Positions 62,272-64,000 of a stretch of 64,000 nucleotides of DNA are shown here, one piece after another (the first letter of the stretch is position 1; every line of letters starts with the position of its first letter). Source of the DNA: Blastomussa wellsi. Lineage: Eukaryota; Cnidaria; Anthozoa; Scleractinia; Plerogyridae. The translations under genes and the position numbers were made by a program. The stretch covers positions 16,182,427 to 16,246,426 of the forward strand of contig OX393566.1 of NCBI GenBank assembly GCA_947652115.1, in the 5' to 3' direction. Below the pieces are notes generated by a model that was not told the origin of the DNA, did no database searches, and saw nothing but the letters and a program-made list of their open reading frames with translations.

Positions 62272-62490
62272 TTATGTGCCTACACCTGGTGCTGCTGGTG
62301 CAGCTGGTCCGATTGCTTTGGCAAGCGTTTGATTGAAAGGTGAGAGCTCCAAGAGGAGTTCTGAAGGATCCAAGATTTGTTGCGGATCGAATTGCTGCAG
62401 AATCTCTGAATCGCTACCAAGGGGTGAATTTTCCATCATGGCCACTTGAATGAGATCGGGTGAACTTCCTACTCCGATGTTGCTGGCCAT
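62272..62490 (-). CDS. Small acidic/hydrophobic protein (72 aa)
   Basis: ATG 62,488-62,490, overlapping the upstream stop by 22 bases. NIGVGSSPDL near the start and an Ala/Pro-rich end. Possibly the N-terminal half of the frame at 61,834-62,253, which also contains VGVGSS. Confidence 0.45.
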   Translation of the reverse strand: MASNIGVGSSPDLIQVAMMENSPLGSDSEILQQFDPQQILDPSELLLELSPFNQTLAKAIGPAAPAAPGVGT

Positions 62491-62696
62491 GATTCAATTT
62501 TTTTACCGCTGGTTTTCTTGTTCGATTTCTTGTCGTCCACGGGTGTCGTTTGAATTAATTCTCTGAAGTACGTCTCGTTATATGCAGTTACGATATCCCA
62601 CGCTTGTTCCCGCGTTTTACAGTTTTCTACTATTCGTTTCATGGTGTCGTGATCTTCTTGTATCAATTGTTCCGTGATGAATTCGTCATTGGCCAT
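62469..62696 (-). CDS. Small helical protein (75 aa), unknown
   Basis: ATG at 62,694-62,696 chosen; the longer frame would need a GTG start. Charged helices then a Lys/Ser-rich tail. No family recognised. Lies between the ATPase and structural genes. Confidence 0.5.
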   Translation of the reverse strand: MANDEFITEQLIQEDHDTMKRIVENCKTREQAWDIVTAYNETYFRELIQTTPVDDKKSNKKTSGKKIESWPATSE

Positions 62697-62734
62697 CTTG
62701 TGTAATTCTTTTCGGCACAAGTACCGAAATCTAT

Positions 62735-63391
62735 TCACGAGTCATTGTTGAACTGATAACATCGCATGTATCCTTCTTCTTTTAACAAGTGACTCATGAT
62801 GCGACAATCGTCTGGGCTGGCAGGATGTAAATCTAACATCATGTATCCAAATGGTCGATCTGTCATGCGTCTGAATCGTTCTTGTACCTCTTTCCAGCGT
62901 GTAGGAAAAGATTGAAGTAATAGATTCCGGAACCCTAATTGATCACGAGGATTTTTGAAAGCCACGATGTAATGTACATTGCGTGAAATGCTCTTTGTGT
63001 ATTTTCCAGGAGGGAACATGTCTTGACATAAGTATATTACCGTGATGTTTTGATGATGGGAATGTTTTGTGAACAAATCCAATACGCGTTTGTCGTTTCC
63101 TCCTTCTTCCATCAAATCGTCCATCACGAGTACACCTCCTTTTGGAAACCATTTTCGTAAATCCTCCGAATCGGGTATTCCTTCGTGAAACGCAATTCCT
63201 TGTTTTTTCATCTTGTTGAATCCGTCTTGCCACGCACCGTAACAATAATGAATCTTGTCGGGCAATTTTTCGAACAGGTTTCGATTGTTTGTCAGAAGTT
63301 TGCTGGTGAATGCTGTTTTTCCACATCCTGAAGGTCCGACGATCAATATGCTGGAAGGGGTGCGAAAGCTAAATGCCTCTCATTGTTCCAT
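62735..63391 (-). pseudogene. A32/FtsK-type DNA-packaging ATPase with early stop
   Basis: IVGPSGCGKTAFTSK is the Walker A loop, GVLVMDDLMEE the Walker B strand, and VIYLCQDMF a sensor-like segment, as in Polinton/adintovirus and vaccinia A32-like packaging ATPases. The only ATG in frame (63,389-63,391) is followed at codon 4 by TGA (63,380-63,382), after which the frame is open to 62,735. Unless a downstream non-AUG start is used, the gene is silenced by this one base change. Would pump genome into capsids. Confidence 0.82.
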
Positions 63392-63444
63392 CGTCTCACA
63401 ATGAAAAAGTGCAAAAACGCGTTTGTGTTAATATATATTTTATT

Positions 63445-64000
63445 TCACAACAAATCTCTTACACCGCTTCCGCGGGAGCTGATGTCATTTTGTTTAAAGG
63501 GTCTTTTGCAGACTTCGTGCCATTTCAGTTGTTTGACAATCAAAGCTTTTAACATTTGACCCACTTTGTGATCGTTGGCGACGTAATCGTGTTTCGAAAA
63601 TTGATTTACAAATTCTTGCATGGTTTTTCCCCTGGCTTTGGCTTTCAAATACATCAAGGCGTAATCGCCACAACTTTGACTGAAAGGGGACTGTAAACTT
63701 TGTTTATTGTTTATCACATATTTCCAATGTTTGTCTAACCATGCTTGTATAGGTTGTGTGGTGCGATAACTGTTCAATGGTAAAGCGTAACTGTCCATCA
63801 CTTCGCACACGTTTCCTTTGGTCCATATGCTTATCCAATGTCGACCTGGTTTGTCCTGCGGATCTGTGTTGACGATGTAACCTTGTGAAATGTCTTTGCG
63901 TGGTTTCTTGGGTAAGAGATCGCAAGCTACTGTCCCGTGGAAGTAGGGTTTGAGGATGGGATCGGTTTCGGCCAAATGATCCAATTGAACGTTGTTCAAA
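63445..64000 (-). CDS. Adenain-like capsid maturation protease (partial at window edge)
   Basis: Conserved VNTDPQDKPGRHWISIW holds the catalytic His, EVMDSYALP the Asp, and SPFSQSCGDYALMYL the Gln and Cys of adenovirus-type (C5/Ulp1-fold) proteases. The start codon lies just beyond 64,000. In adenoviruses and Polintons it cleaves core and capsid precursors. No defect seen in the 184 codons present. Confidence 0.88.
   Translation of the reverse strand, partial: LNNVQLDHLAETDPILKPYFHGTVACDLLPKKPRKDISQGYIVNTDPQDKPGRHWISIWTKGNVCEVMDSYALPLNSYRTTQPIQAWLDKHWKYVINNKQSLQSPFSQSCGDYALMYLKAKARGKTMQEFVNQFSKHDYVANDHKVGQMLKALIVKQLKWHEVCKRPFKQNDISSRGSGVRDLL

Overview
The window reads as nuclear DNA of an animal, most likely an anthozoan cnidarian such as a stony coral. 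The evidence is spliced genes with canonical GT-AG introns, TATA promoters, about 60% A+T, and a dense community of metazoan transposons (THAP/Kolobok-like, PIF/Harbinger, Ngaro-like tyrosine-recombinase retrotransposons, Ty3/Gypsy, a Jockey/CR1-type LINE, a tRNA-derived SINE). The species assignment is inference. I see no ordinary host housekeeping gene. Almost everything is mobile or virus-derived.

Layout. 0.3-3.3 kb: decayed THAP-DDE (Kolobok-like) transposase. 4.0-5.8 kb: broken multi-exon SAM/UBX-like gene. 6.3-11.8 kb: Gypsy-type LTR retrotransposon with short LTRs and several frame breaks. 12-17.3 kb: a MITE-like inverted repeat, an integrase-core pseudogene, small repeats and an unknown acidic multi-exon gene. 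18.9-20.7 kb: stand-alone tyrosine-recombinase (Crypton-type) pseudogene. 21.4-24.2 kb: frame-broken SWIM/YqaJ/PHD/PHD/Ulp1 gene. 24.5-25.7 kb: truncated THAP-IS5-like transposase.

25.8-49.6 kb is one nested stack. A Ngaro-like element (A) is split by two insertions: a complete Ngaro-like element (B, 28.8-35.4 kb) in its reverse transcriptase, and a LINE (35.6-47.4 kb) in its gag zinc knuckle. The LINE carries a Harbinger transposon (35,675-39,596, TSD AAT) and a Gypsy element (42,050-46,914, TSD ACATG). The Gypsy carries a SINE (45,557-45,862, TSD CCTCATCACT). Repeats of element A on both sides of the stack pair as A1...B1-A2-B2, which confirms the reading.

51-64 kb (running off the right edge) is an endogenous adintovirus/Polinton-like element. 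The minus strand carries an adenain-like protease, a packaging ATPase, a two-transmembrane protein, small basic core-like proteins and a parvovirus-type phospholipase A2 domain, packed with ATGA stop/start overlaps. At its left side a divergent TATA promoter pair drives an acidic protein and a RING-finger gene. The RING gene is followed by a tandem series of alternative terminal exons with the same splice phase. The fourth of these exons is split by a 5.5-kb terminal-inverted-repeat transposon. That transposon carries an intact Merlin/IS1595-type transposase and an intact, spliced DUF3987 helicase-like gene, a combination I do not know from Merlin elements. The best candidates for something undescribed are the RING exon array, the Merlin+DUF3987 transposon, and the covarying hairpin arrays in the Ngaro-like elements.
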